Of a stretch of 64,000 bases of DNA, positions 33,412 to 41,816 are shown one piece after another. The number at the start of each line of letters is the position of its first letter. Within the stretch, counting starts at the first letter, position 1. A program made the position numbers and the translations under genes. Below the pieces are notes generated by a model. It had not been told where the DNA came from and ran no database searches. It saw only the letters and a program-made list of their open reading frames with translations. This DNA comes from an uncultured Prevotella sp. (GTDB lineage: Bacteria > Bacteroidota > Bacteroidia > Bacteroidales > Bacteroidaceae), in NCBI GenBank assembly GCA_905233985.1, contig CAJOFA010000001.1:1-64000 (forward strand). Direction: 5' to 3'.

Positions 33412-34814
33412 AAGTCGCGACCAGGTTTGAGTTGTGCGGCATCATCAAAAGTGAGAATGGCGTTGCAGAGGGTAGCAGCAAGATTACTACCGCCCTTTCT
33501 GCCCTCGATGATGATCTTGGGAATATCCTTGAAGGGTTTCGCCATATGCTTCGACTCACGTACATGAACGAAGCCGACAGGAGCGGCAATAATACCTGCA
33601 GGATGAGCCTTGCCCTTACGAATCAAATCGCAGAGTTCCATGAGTGCCGTTGGTGCATTGCCAAAGGCGAAGAGTGCATCGGGGTGTTCCTCGACAGCCA
33701 GACGGATACCAGCCTGAGTGCGAGTGATATCTTGCGATGATGCCATCTCAGCCACACGTGGGTCAGAGAGATAACACTTAGCCTCGATGCCAAGCCGTTG
33801 TAAGGCGCCTTTGCGGATGCCACTCATCACCATTGTCACATCCGTTACAATCGTTTTGAGCGAGCCGTCCTTAACCTTATTATATAGCGTCTCAACGGCA
33901 TGGTCATCCGTATAGAGAATCCTTTCCATATCGAAGTCGGCAGTGGTATGGATGGCATGGAGCAGAGCCCATAGATGATCTAAAGGATAGTCTTGGTGTT
34001 TCAACTCTCCTTTAATAGTGCGGAACGACTCTATCATGATCTGCTGTCCAGGCTTCTCTGCGTTACTCTGCGACTCTGCGCGCGTATAATAACCTCTCGG
34101 CGTGATTATCTTACCGTCAGCGATATACGACTGCGAATTCCCAATGAGAATGACTGTAAACATATCCACATCCTCTGGGTCGAACTTTTCCAAGGTCGTT
34201 ACCTTGATTTCCTGTTCCTCACGACCTGCCTGACGCACATAGCCAACGGGCGTTTCCGCAGCCCGATACTTCAGGTAAATCTCCTGCATACGATAGAGTT
34301 GCCAATAACGCCCATGCGACTTGGGATTATACACAGCAGTCACAAAGTCACCCACAGCGGCAGCCTTGATACGTCGTTCGATGACTTCCCATGGCGTCAT
34401 CAGGTCGCTTAAAGAGATGATGCAAAGGTCATGGCCAATAGGTGCACCTAACAACGATGCCGCCTTTTGAAAAGCCGAGATGCCTGGCAATACTTCGATT
34501 CCGATATTCGGCTTGCGGTTTTGGCGCATCTCGTAGATGAGTGGCGCCATCCCATAGATGCCCGCATCTCCACTGGAAATCACCACAATGGTCTTCCCCT
34601 GCTCTGCCAACTCAAAAGCTTGCTCTGCCCGTTCACGTTCCTTTTTCATGCCCGTATCGATGCACTCACACCCAGGCCTTACATACGGATCTACGAATTG
34701 GAAATAGTACTTATACCCCACGATGGCATCCGCCTCCCGCACAGCTTCGAGCACAGCGGGGGTAATGTCTTCCTTACTGCCAGGACCAATGCCTGCTATG
34801 ATAATCTTTCCCAT
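33408..34814 (-). CDS. cbiH-cbiC: Fused precorrin-3B C17-methyltransferase / precorrin-8X methylmutase
   Basis: 468 residues. CbiH/CobJ (about 1-245): MGKIIIAGIGPGSKEDITPA, VVISSGDAGIYGMAPLIYEM, and LSDLMTPWEVIERRIKAAA. CbiC/CobH (about 255-468): LWALLHAIHTTADFDMER, KTIVTDVTMVMSGIRKGAL, FAFGNAPTALMELC, PVGFVHVRESKH. CbiH drives ring contraction, and CbiC migrates the C11 methyl to C12. It is first in the leftward operon of four fused enzymes. The ATG at 34814 lies 8 nt after the -7 box, so the message is near-leaderless and no riboswitch fits. Confidence 0.95.
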   Translation of the reverse strand: MGKIIIAGIGPGSKEDITPAVLEAVREADAIVGYKYYFQFVDPYVRPGCECIDTGMKKERERAEQAFELAEQGKTIVVISSGDAGIYGMAPLIYEMRQNRKPNIGIEVLPGISAFQKAASLLGAPIGHDLCIISLSDLMTPWEVIERRIKAAAVGDFVTAVYNPKSHGRYWQLYRMQEIYLKYRAAETPVGYVRQAGREEQEIKVTTLEKFDPEDVDMFTVILIGNSQSYIADGKIITPRGYYTRAESQSNAEKPGQQIMIESFRTIKGELKHQDYPLDHLWALLHAIHTTADFDMERILYTDDHAVETLYNKVKDGSLKTIVTDVTMVMSGIRKGALQRLGIEAKCYLSDPRVAEMASSQDITRTQAGIRLAVEEHPDALFAFGNAPTALMELCDLIRKGKAHPAGIIAAPVGFVHVRESKHMAKPFKDIPKIIIEGRKGGSNLAATLCNAILTFDDAAQLKPGRDL

Positions 34815-34822
34815 ATCTGCTG

Positions 34823-34830
34823 CAAAGTTA
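34823..34830 (-). promoter_or_regulatory. -7 box TAACTTTG for the cbi ring-enzyme operon
   Basis: Minus-strand TAACTTTG ending 8 nt before the cbiH-cbiC ATG. Only about 100 bp separate this operon from the receptor operon upstream, and that gap holds a terminator. Confidence 0.6.
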
Positions 34831-34850
34831 ATAAAAAACTTTGATTAAAA

Positions 34851-34884
34851 GAAAAAAGGAGGTGTAATCTCACGACAAGCCTCC
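34851..34884 (-). terminator. Terminator of the receptor/CbiK operon
   Basis: On the minus strand GGAGG pairs with CCTCC across a roughly 17-nt, partly paired loop, followed by TTTTTTC. It lies 33 bp past the stop of the last TonB receptor and before the cbi operon promoter, separating the two transcripts. Confidence 0.55.
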
Positions 34885-34916
34885 GTTTCCCAAACTTATA
34901 TAATAATACACGTATC

Positions 34917-36989
34917 TTACTGTTTGAATTTCACTTTAAGACCAATCACCAACATGCGGCCTGACGAGTATAGAGCATACTTGCGGGTGGAAGAGTCGAT
35001 GCGGCGATCCACCTTGTCGAAGATGTTGTCGATACCAATGCTGGGTTCCACGAATGCCCATTTTGTACAATCGAAGGTATGGGTTGTGTGGAGGTTCCAG
35101 ATGCCATAGCCAGGTGCATCTTCGTAAGTGCCTGTGTAATAGGTCTTGGACTGCAGACGTCCATTCAGGTTAACGTTCAGGCCATAACAGCCCCAAGTGT
35201 GGTGATAGTTGGCGGCGATGGTGGCGGCATGGCGGATGCTGCGCTCCAACAAGTCCCAATCGTCATCACTCTTGGTGCGGGCGTAAGTATAGGCATAGTT
35301 GGCAGAGAGGTTGAACCCCTGGAAAATATTCGCAGAGACATTGAGCTGCATGCCCTTGACATCTCCCTTATCGCTGTTCTGATAGAGGGCGTAACTCGCC
35401 ATCTTGTCAGCCTGATCTTGTGTCATCTCAGGGAACTCTGCCATTAGCATCGTTCGGCTGGCATCATCGACTGCTACATTCTGCTTGACTACCATGTCAT
35501 TGATACGGTTCAGATAACCCGTCAAACTCACGGCAATCACGTTGTCACGATATTCTGCATTCAGTGAGAAATAATGGCTCTTCTCTGGTTTCAGATCCTG
35601 ATTGCCAAAACTGATTTGTGGCTTACCACGATTCACGGAGAAGTAATGGTAATAAAGCTCATCGAGCCCTGGCGCACGGAAACCTGCCGAATAAGTAGCA
35701 CGGAAACGGAAATTCCCTGGGGCATACATCAGAGTGGCCTTGGGCGTCAGGTGATTCATAAACGTCTCGTGGTGGGTAAAACGCAGTCCAAGCGTAGCAG
35801 TGAGATCTTTCAGCAGTCTCATCTCGTGCTGGGCGTAGGCGGCGAGGGTATAGACATGCTGGTCGATATTGCCTGAGGTGGCCGTGAGATAGTCCTTACG
35901 CCAGTCGGCACCGAAGATAGTTGTGTTGTGAGCCGAGAGTCCGAGGATAGCTTTCAACTCGCCTTCCATCATTCGCTGTTTCTTTGATTGGACATAGTCG
36001 CCTACAGCATAGTCCTTCGTCGCCACATCGTATTCCTTGCCATAGCGGAAACGGTCAACGGTGAAATTCGCCTGTAAGGAGTTCTTAGCGGTAAACTTAT
36101 AGATACCACCAAGATTCCAACGGAAACCTTTATAACGCATTTCGTAGTCGAGACCGCCAGGGGTATCCTCTCTGGTTTCAGGACGGTCGGTGATTTTATA
36201 TGAATAGTCTATGCCTGCATTGAGCGCCAAGTGCTCATTGGGGGCATAGGTAAATTTCTGTCCGATGATATTTGAGCGATAACCCGTGAAGAAGGGAGCT
36301 ATCGTCTTCTGGGTTTCTGTATCAGAGCCTTTCACATATTCCAAGTCAATGTTTTGGTAACTGTCGGCACGGTCATGGGTAAACGAGGTGTAGGAGCCGA
36401 AGCCATTCTTATAGATATCGAGACTGACGGCTTCGGTCAGGATACCATGACCAGATACATGTGTGTCGCTAGTAATGCTGACGAGATTCTGTGTCGGTTG
36501 GTCGGTGATGATGTTGATAACGCCTGCGATGGCGTCAGAGCCATAGAGAGAAGAGGCGGCTCCGTCGAGCACCTCTATACGTTTCACGCGGCTCATGTTG
36601 ATGCGGTTCAGATCGACATTGTTCGAGATGTCGCCTGAGAGTTTCTGACCGTTAATCAGAATAAGGATGTATTTGTTGCCCAGTCCGTTCAATCGTAAAA
36701 AAGTTCCCATGGAGTTGGGCGCCATTGACACCTGCGGCATCATACGTGTCAGGGCGTCGTCGAAGGTGCTGATGCCCTGTTCGCGGATTTCCTGCGAAAA
36801 CAGCACGCGGACAGGTGTTGCTGTGCTTTTCAGTCTCTGGTGATGACCAGAGCCGGTAACCACTACAGGATCAAGATTGTACGTACGATGGATCGCAGAT
36901 GAGTCTTTGCGAACCATCGTGTGGATTTGGGAAAAAGCGGTACTCCCCGAAAGGAGTACCACCAAAAGAGACATTAGTTTCTTGTTCAT
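34917..36989 (-). CDS. TonB-dependent receptor (corrinoid or tetrapyrrole type)
   Basis: 690 residues. Signal peptide of about 20 residues. TonB box about DPVVVTGSG (residues 42-50). The plug domain has FLRLNGLGNKYILILINGQK, RIEVLDGAASSLYGSDAIAG and VINIITD, typical of BtuB-like and heme-type receptors. The 22-strand barrel ends with GRMLVIGLKVKFKQ. The ligand cannot be read from sequence. Position in a B12-riboswitch operon with a CbiK-like lipoprotein argues for a corrinoid or related tetrapyrrole. It shares plug motifs with the other receptor of this operon, but overall they look distinct. Terminator 33 bp downstream. Confidence 0.92.
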   Translation of the reverse strand: MNKKLMSLLVVLLSGSTAFSQIHTMVRKDSSAIHRTYNLDPVVVTGSGHHQRLKSTATPVRVLFSQEIREQGISTFDDALTRMMPQVSMAPNSMGTFLRLNGLGNKYILILINGQKLSGDISNNVDLNRINMSRVKRIEVLDGAASSLYGSDAIAGVINIITDQPTQNLVSITSDTHVSGHGILTEAVSLDIYKNGFGSYTSFTHDRADSYQNIDLEYVKGSDTETQKTIAPFFTGYRSNIIGQKFTYAPNEHLALNAGIDYSYKITDRPETREDTPGGLDYEMRYKGFRWNLGGIYKFTAKNSLQANFTVDRFRYGKEYDVATKDYAVGDYVQSKKQRMMEGELKAILGLSAHNTTIFGADWRKDYLTATSGNIDQHVYTLAAYAQHEMRLLKDLTATLGLRFTHHETFMNHLTPKATLMYAPGNFRFRATYSAGFRAPGLDELYYHYFSVNRGKPQISFGNQDLKPEKSHYFSLNAEYRDNVIAVSLTGYLNRINDMVVKQNVAVDDASRTMLMAEFPEMTQDQADKMASYALYQNSDKGDVKGMQLNVSANIFQGFNLSANYAYTYARTKSDDDWDLLERSIRHAATIAANYHHTWGCYGLNVNLNGRLQSKTYYTGTYEDAPGYGIWNLHTTHTFDCTKWAFVEPSIGIDNIFDKVDRRIDSSTRKYALYSSGRMLVIGLKVKFKQ

Positions 36990-37010
36990 TATTTATTGAG
37001 AGAGAACCGC

Positions 37011-38177
37011 CTATTCCTCTGGAGCTGTAGTTGGGGTAGAAAGTGCATCCTCAGTACCAAGTTTGGCAATAGCCTCGCGGGTGTGGTTCATCCACAACTT
37101 ACGAACGGCACTACGCTCTGCCAAACCAGGAATATATTCATCACCACTCTTATACGTCTTCCAACAAGCCTCAGTGTAGTTGGTTTCATAGGCCTGAGTC
37201 TGGATACCGGCAGCATTAAACAGAGAGTACCAGCTCTCCTTGTCCTCAGCTTTGGCCATGTCATTATGAGCATGATCACCGGCGATTGACATCAACACGA
37301 AGAGCTGAGCCTTGCTGCTGTTGTTGGCTTCGTAAGTAATGGTCTTGGCCATTTCACCAATCTGATAGTTGAAGGTACCACCTGCGATATGATTCAGCAC
37401 GTCCTCAGCATAGGTCTCGTCCATATCAACGGTTCCTACATAGTAGTTCTCACTTAAGGCACGCAGATTCTCCTCGAGCTGCAGGTAGCGGATGTTACCG
37501 CCATAGTAGTCGTAGCCCTCAGGATTACCATGACCCATGAAGGCCACGATGCCCTGTTGCAGAGCAGCTTTTACGTCGGCTTCGTTGTTCAGCGTGTTAG
37601 CCAGCGTCTGGGCGTCGCTCTCCTCTGCCATCAGCGGGGTACCCACAACGACGTTCAGGTCGAGACTCTTCATGTAAGCATTGGTAAAGTCGCCATTGCG
37701 GTTGTTCATGAAGTCCTTGACATAGCTGTCGCGAACACGGCGGTATTCCTCACCAGGGATGACCTGCAGCGACTGCACCACTACCTGTTTGTAGCCTGCC
37801 AGACCGATAGCGGTAAGCCAGTGCTCGGGATCATAGTAGTCCTTGGGAGCCACATTCTCGCCGGCACGGGCATTGTTGATACAGATGGCAGAAGAGAAAG
37901 ACAGGTAAACGTCCCAACCAGAGAAGTTGGCCTTGTAATCTTCGACCACCTTGTCGAAGGTGTCGTAGGCCTGCTCCCATGTAGAACCAAAGGCCACAAG
38001 CAGGATGACCTTGTCGCTCTTCTTCTGCGAGTTTACGGTCTGGTTCACAGCCTGCTGATACTTCTCATAGTTTGACTGCGTACCTTTGTTGTCATCATCG
38101 TCATCGCTACATGCGGTGAACGTTGCACTGGCCACGAAAGCCATCATAGCCAGCATCAAAAACTTAATCTGCTTCAT
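37011..38177 (-). CDS. cbiK: CbiK-like sirohydrochlorin cobaltochelatase, lipid-anchored
   Basis: 388 residues. A lipoprotein signal ends at FTAC (C23), followed by SDDDDD, matching the acidic surface-export rule of Bacteroidetes. The chelatase domain has VILLVAFGSTWEQAYDTFDK, SLQVIPGEEYRRVRD, a metal-ligand candidate His in AFMGHGNPEG, and SIAGDHAHNDM with two more His, as in class II CbiK. Cytoplasmic CbiK inserts cobalt into sirohydrochlorin; a lipid anchor puts this one outside the inner membrane. A CbiK-like outer-membrane lipoprotein (IhtB) in Porphyromonas gingivalis binds hemin, so metal removal or tetrapyrrole capture is an alternative. It overlaps the upstream receptor gene by 14 nt. 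Confidence 0.9.
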   Translation of the reverse strand: MKQIKFLMLAMMAFVASATFTACSDDDDDNKGTQSNYEKYQQAVNQTVNSQKKSDKVILLVAFGSTWEQAYDTFDKVVEDYKANFSGWDVYLSFSSAICINNARAGENVAPKDYYDPEHWLTAIGLAGYKQVVVQSLQVIPGEEYRRVRDSYVKDFMNNRNGDFTNAYMKSLDLNVVVGTPLMAEESDAQTLANTLNNEADVKAALQQGIVAFMGHGNPEGYDYYGGNIRYLQLEENLRALSENYYVGTVDMDETYAEDVLNHIAGGTFNYQIGEMAKTITYEANNSSKAQLFVLMSIAGDHAHNDMAKAEDKESWYSLFNAAGIQTQAYETNYTEACWKTYKSGDEYIPGLAERSAVRKLWMNHTREAIAKLGTEDALSTPTTAPEE

Positions 38178-40278
38178 TGTTGTTAGAATTAAAATTTGAC
38201 TTATATGTGTTTGTAAGTTTCTTACCTTGATTGAAGCGCACGGTCAGAGAAACATAAACCGTTCTACCTGGCGTGGTCGTACCTAAATGCAAACCATGAG
38301 GAGTACGGTCCACATAATTAAAGATATTGTCGATGCCTGCGTCTATACGCCACATATTTCCAATCTGGTGATTGGTGGAGAGCCGCCAGAGCTGATAGCC
38401 CGAACCATCGCCGTCAATCTGATAATAGCGTTTACTCGAAAGTCTGCCATAAACGCCTATTCCCAAGATATAATTCTTAGAAAACGCATGATTCCAAGTG
38501 GCATAGACATTGGCCTTATGGTGAGCCATTCCATCAATTGTGACCTTTTGCATCACATCTTTTTCAGAGTCATACTGGTTGGCTTCTGTGTCTAAATAGC
38601 TATAGCTTCCGCCAGCAGTGAAGTGCTTGCCTTGGTAGCGAACAGTAAAGTCAATACCATAAGTCTTGGCATCTTCCATATTCTGATATTGGCGCACTTT
38701 AATAGGGTCGTATTTCGATATCAAGTCTCCCGGAGCGTCCGTGGTAGGGATAGTGACCAGCGTTATCATATCGTTTACCTTATTATAATAAGGTGCCAAA
38801 GTCATTGTCAGATGACCTATGGTGTATTCCACACTCGCTCCGAAATAATTGGAGGTCTGTGCCTTCAGATCCTCATTACCCAAGTAGAGATATACACCGT
38901 TCATGTTCTTGATATACTGATAATGCAATTCCTTAGGTGTTGGAGTCTTATAACCCTGACTCCATGTGGCCCTCAGGCGCAGATTACCCAGTTTTAGCAT
39001 GGCGGAGATTTTGGGCGTCAATCGCATACCAAAACCTTCGTTTCTTGTGAGTCTCAAACCTGCCGTCAGATACAACGGATTCAACAGTCCCAACTCGTCC
39101 TGCACATAGATGGCCTCCGTATTGTCAGTCGCCTTCCCCCCTTCCACACGCATGGGAGCCTTCAGCCAGTCATAGCGATAATCAAATCCTGCACTGAGTT
39201 TCTGTTCGTATGGCAGCGTGAAGATTCCTTTCAACGAAATGTTCGTCAGCCGTTGGTCGCTCTGCAACTCCTTGTCGTTAGGGAAATAGGGAAAATAGTT
39301 GGTAAAGCGCCCGTTGATATAACCATCCGTCAGTGTGGTGTCTGTATAAACATAGTTATAGGCATGTCTCTTCCAGTCGGCATCTAACGTAATGATGTCC
39401 GTCGAGTTCAGTTTCCATTTACCACCTGCAGAGACCGAAGCATTATCATATTGCAGATCCCACGTCTTCACATCCACCCCTGGATGATGACCACAAGGAC
39501 GATAGATGCGCTTCCAATAGATACTACCGTCTGCATAGAGTTCGATGGCGGGGGTTAACCGGTAGGTCAGTCGTTCAGCAATCTGCCAGTTTGTATGGCG
39601 GTTCACGGTCTGATTTCTCGAATCGGTAATATGATATTCCGTCTGCTGTATTGCCTCTTCGGAGGTGTTTTGCCAACCGTCGGAGTGTTGTAATTGAAAA
39701 TTGGTATAGCTTGAGAGTTTGCCATAATTCAGAGCTATACCGTCATGCTGACGGATATCGCCATATGAGCCAACACGTGTCGTATTCTCCAGCATAATGC
39801 CCTGCGTCTTGTGCTTCTTGGTGATGATATTGATCACACCAGCGATGGCATCACTACCGTACAAAGCACTCGAGGCTCCCTTGATAATCTCTATCTTCTC
39901 GATGTTATGAGGATCAATGAGTGAGAGATCGTTCTCACCACCGTTATCTCCATGTAGCCTACGGCCGTCAATCAGTATCAGCACATACGAATTACCCAGC
40001 CCATTCATCTGCAGTCGGGAACTCATGTCGTTCTCACTGAAGTCAAACGAAGCAGTAAGTCCAGACAAAATATCCTCGATACTTTTACCTGCGTATTGCT
40101 GCAATTGTCGGTGGCTAATCACTTCCGTCTGTACAGGCGCATCCTTCAGTAGGTGCTGCGTGCCGGTTCCCGTCACCACCACCTCCTGCAAACTGTCCGT
40201 GCGCCACACGCTATCCGTCTGGGCCCAAGAGCCGACTGTCAACAGCCAAAGGCAAATAGCCAATTTCTGTCTTTTCAT
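38164..40278 (-). CDS. TonB-dependent receptor under cobalamin riboswitch control
   Basis: 704 residues. Signal peptide ends near GSWAQ. TonB box LQEVVVTGTG. Plug motifs SRLQMNGLGNSYVLILIDGR and IEIIKGASSALYGSDAIAG. The barrel ends RTVYVSLTVRFNQGKK with a short tail beyond. First gene after the riboswitch, so repressed when B12 is plentiful, which strongly favours corrinoid uptake (a BtuB role). The ATG at 40278 is used instead of an in-frame TTG at 40284. Its stop overlaps the cbiK start by 14 nt. Confidence 0.93.
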   Translation of the reverse strand: MKRQKLAICLWLLTVGSWAQTDSVWRTDSLQEVVVTGTGTQHLLKDAPVQTEVISHRQLQQYAGKSIEDILSGLTASFDFSENDMSSRLQMNGLGNSYVLILIDGRRLHGDNGGENDLSLIDPHNIEKIEIIKGASSALYGSDAIAGVINIITKKHKTQGIMLENTTRVGSYGDIRQHDGIALNYGKLSSYTNFQLQHSDGWQNTSEEAIQQTEYHITDSRNQTVNRHTNWQIAERLTYRLTPAIELYADGSIYWKRIYRPCGHHPGVDVKTWDLQYDNASVSAGGKWKLNSTDIITLDADWKRHAYNYVYTDTTLTDGYINGRFTNYFPYFPNDKELQSDQRLTNISLKGIFTLPYEQKLSAGFDYRYDWLKAPMRVEGGKATDNTEAIYVQDELGLLNPLYLTAGLRLTRNEGFGMRLTPKISAMLKLGNLRLRATWSQGYKTPTPKELHYQYIKNMNGVYLYLGNEDLKAQTSNYFGASVEYTIGHLTMTLAPYYNKVNDMITLVTIPTTDAPGDLISKYDPIKVRQYQNMEDAKTYGIDFTVRYQGKHFTAGGSYSYLDTEANQYDSEKDVMQKVTIDGMAHHKANVYATWNHAFSKNYILGIGVYGRLSSKRYYQIDGDGSGYQLWRLSTNHQIGNMWRIDAGIDNIFNYVDRTPHGLHLGTTTPGRTVYVSLTVRFNQGKKLTNTYKSNFNSNNNEAD

Positions 40279-40324
40279 AATCAAAACATTCTTTTCCGCA
40301 CCGCATATCCCTGTACGGCCGTAC

Positions 40325-40500
40325 TTATGTTTTCTGGCAGGTCTTCTGACTTTCCCCAGCCTGCTTTACCTTCCCGACTCGTGTCAGTGGCGTTATACAA
40401 GCAAACCCTTCTAAAGGGGGATTACAGCTGCAGGTACAGTTCCAGATTCTCACTGGATTCCCTTACATCAGGCGGCTACTGCCACCAGATTGCCATATTT
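40325..40500 (-). promoter_or_regulatory. Cobalamin riboswitch
   Basis: On the minus strand: GGGAATCCAGTGAGAATCTG, then ACTGTACCTGCAGCTGTAA, then the conserved GCCACTG, then GTCGGGAAGGTAAAGCAGG, all in the order of the cobalamin class. The 3' part AGTCAGAAGACCTGCCAG is near the first receptor start (40278) and could sequester the initiation region. It lies right after a minus-strand -7 box (40507). Expected effect: B12 binding reduces expression of the receptor-cbiK-receptor operon. Confidence 0.93.
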
Positions 40501-40506
40501 TGGCGA

Positions 40507-40514
40507 CAAAGATA
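40507..40514 (-). promoter_or_regulatory. -7 box TATCTTTG for the riboswitch operon
   Basis: Minus-strand TATCTTTG just upstream of the riboswitch 5' end. It is back to back with the plus-strand box at 40558, so two divergent promoters share about 60 bp. Confidence 0.65.
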
Positions 40515-40557
40515 CAACTTTTTGTTCATAGTTGGTGCATAATTCATGGATTTTTTT

Positions 40558-40565
40558 TAATTTTG
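40558..40565 (+). promoter_or_regulatory. -7 box TAATTTTG for the late cobalamin operon
   Basis: TAATTTTG 15 nt upstream of the ATG at 40581; leader about 10 nt, too short for a riboswitch. A TTGG at 40532 could be part of the -33 element. Confidence 0.65.
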
Positions 40566-40580
40566 CACCAAATTCATGTG

Positions 40581-41243
40581 ATGATGACACCTAAGACGGC
40601 ATTCATGATAGCAGCACCTACTAGTGGCTCTGGCAAGACAACGATTGCCAGAGGGCTGATGGCATTGCTTGTGCAGAGGAGCTATAATGTGCAGCCTTTC
40701 AAGTGCGGACCAGACTATATCGACACGAAATTTCATGAAGCTGTATGCGGAAGACCCAGCATCAACCTCGACACGTTTATGGCCTCAAAGGAGCATGTGC
40801 GGGAGTTGTTTGCCCGCTATGGTGCTGATGCCGACATCTGCATCGTGGAAGGGATGATGGGACTTTTTGATGGTTACGACCGTGACAAAGGCTCATCGGC
40901 TGAGATTGCCGCTACATTAGGGATTCCCGTGGTACTGGTGGTGGATGCCAAGTCGGCAGCTTACTCGATGGCGCCACTTCTGCAGGGCTTTATCAATTTC
41001 AGAAAGGACGTACGCGTTGCGGGCGTTATATTTAATAAAGTAGGTTCGGAAAAGCATTTCCAGATGCTTCAACAGGTGTGCGACGATCTGCATATTGAGT
41101 GCTTCGGCTATCTGCCGAAGTCACCCGCTTTAGAACAAGATTCACGTTACTTAGGACTTGACTTCTCGGAGAAGACAGAGAGCAAAGAACTCATAAAACT
41201 GTTAGAAAACAACGTAGGATGGCAGAGACTCATAGAACTTTAA
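40581..41243 (+). CDS. cbiA: Cobyrinate a,c-diamide synthase, ATP-binding part (split CbiA)
   Basis: 220 residues equal to the N-terminal half of CbiA: P-loop APTSGSGKTTIARGLMALL, FKCGPDYIDTKFH, VEGMMGLFDGYDRDKGSSAE and VLVVDAKSAAYSMAPLLQGF. The full enzyme amidates the a and c acetates using glutamine. Here the frame stops at 41243, and the glutaminase part continues in the -1 frame from an overlapping ATG at 41219. The ATG at 40581 follows the -7 box by about 15 nt; upstream in-frame codons lie in the promoter. Whether this is a true split or a one-base loss is open. Confidence 0.88.
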   Translation: MMTPKTAFMIAAPTSGSGKTTIARGLMALLVQRSYNVQPFKCGPDYIDTKFHEAVCGRPSINLDTFMASKEHVRELFARYGADADICIVEGMMGLFDGYDRDKGSSAEIAATLGIPVVLVVDAKSAAYSMAPLLQGFINFRKDVRVAGVIFNKVGSEKHFQMLQQVCDDLHIECFGYLPKSPALEQDSRYLGLDFSEKTESKELIKLLENNVGWQRLIEL

Positions 41244-41794
41244 TCGCCAGGAATGCGGAATCGTTCTCCTTTATTTATCAGGAGACGATAGACCGTTTTG
41301 AGGAGGTCCGATTCTTCGACCCGGAGACGGAGGTGCCTACATTGGAGGGCGTCGATTTGCTTTATCTGCCTGGTGGTTATCCGGAAAAGCATCTGGAAGC
41401 TTTGGTGAAGAATGTAGATTGCCGCAAGGCCATCAAGGATTACGCTGAACGAGGCGGACAGATTATTGCCGAATGTGGCGGCATGATGTATCTCTGTGAG
41501 AAAATCGTAACTGATGAGGGAGATTATCCCATGTGTGGCGTGCTGCCATACGCCATTACAGCACGACAGGCCGACCGTAAACTCTCACTAGGTTATCGGA
41601 GGTTTGAACTCGATGGCAAGGAGTATCGGGGGCATGAGTTCCATTATACGCAGTTTTTAGGGCAGAAGCCACAGTCAGCCACTCAGGTTTACAATGCAAA
41701 GGGCCAGCCTGTGGATACACCCGTGTTTAAGTATAAGAATGTGCTGGCGAGCTATACGCACCTCTATGCGGGCTTCGCCCTAAATGAGAAATGA
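41219..41794 (+). CDS. cbiA: Cobyrinate a,c-diamide synthase, glutaminase part (split CbiA)
   Basis: 191 residues equal to the C-terminal half of CbiA. TLIARNAESFSFIYQETIDR begins the class I glutamine amidotransferase-like domain. LPGGYPEKHLEAL and the nucleophile Cys in IIAECGGMMYL follow, then LGYRRFEL, GHEFHYT and the C-terminal SYTHLYAG. The ATG at 41219 overlaps the upstream part by 25 nt with no clear ribosome-binding site. The usual inter-domain linker of CbiA seems short or missing here. The last codons and stop lie in a heptanucleotide array shared with the cbiP start, 3 nt apart. Confidence 0.87.
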   Translation: MAETHRTLIARNAESFSFIYQETIDRFEEVRFFDPETEVPTLEGVDLLYLPGGYPEKHLEALVKNVDCRKAIKDYAERGGQIIAECGGMMYLCEKIVTDEGDYPMCGVLPYAITARQADRKLSLGYRRFELDGKEYRGHEFHYTQFLGQKPQSATQVYNAKGQPVDTPVFKYKNVLASYTHLYAGFALNEK

Positions 41795-41816
41795 GAAATG
41801 AGGAATGAGAAATTGC
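41782..41816 (+). repeat. Five-unit heptanucleotide array at the cbiA/cbiP junction
   Basis: Units AAATGAG (three times), GAATGAG, AAATTGC. The cbiA stop (TGA, 41792-41794) and the cbiP ATG (41798) are both made of repeat sequence. Confidence 0.82.

Noticed and set aside
41219..41243. Programmed -1 frameshift joining the two cbiA parts
   Set aside because: The overlap has no X-XXY-YYZ slippery heptamer in the needed phase. CTTTAA resembles a +1 site, but +1 gives the wrong frame.
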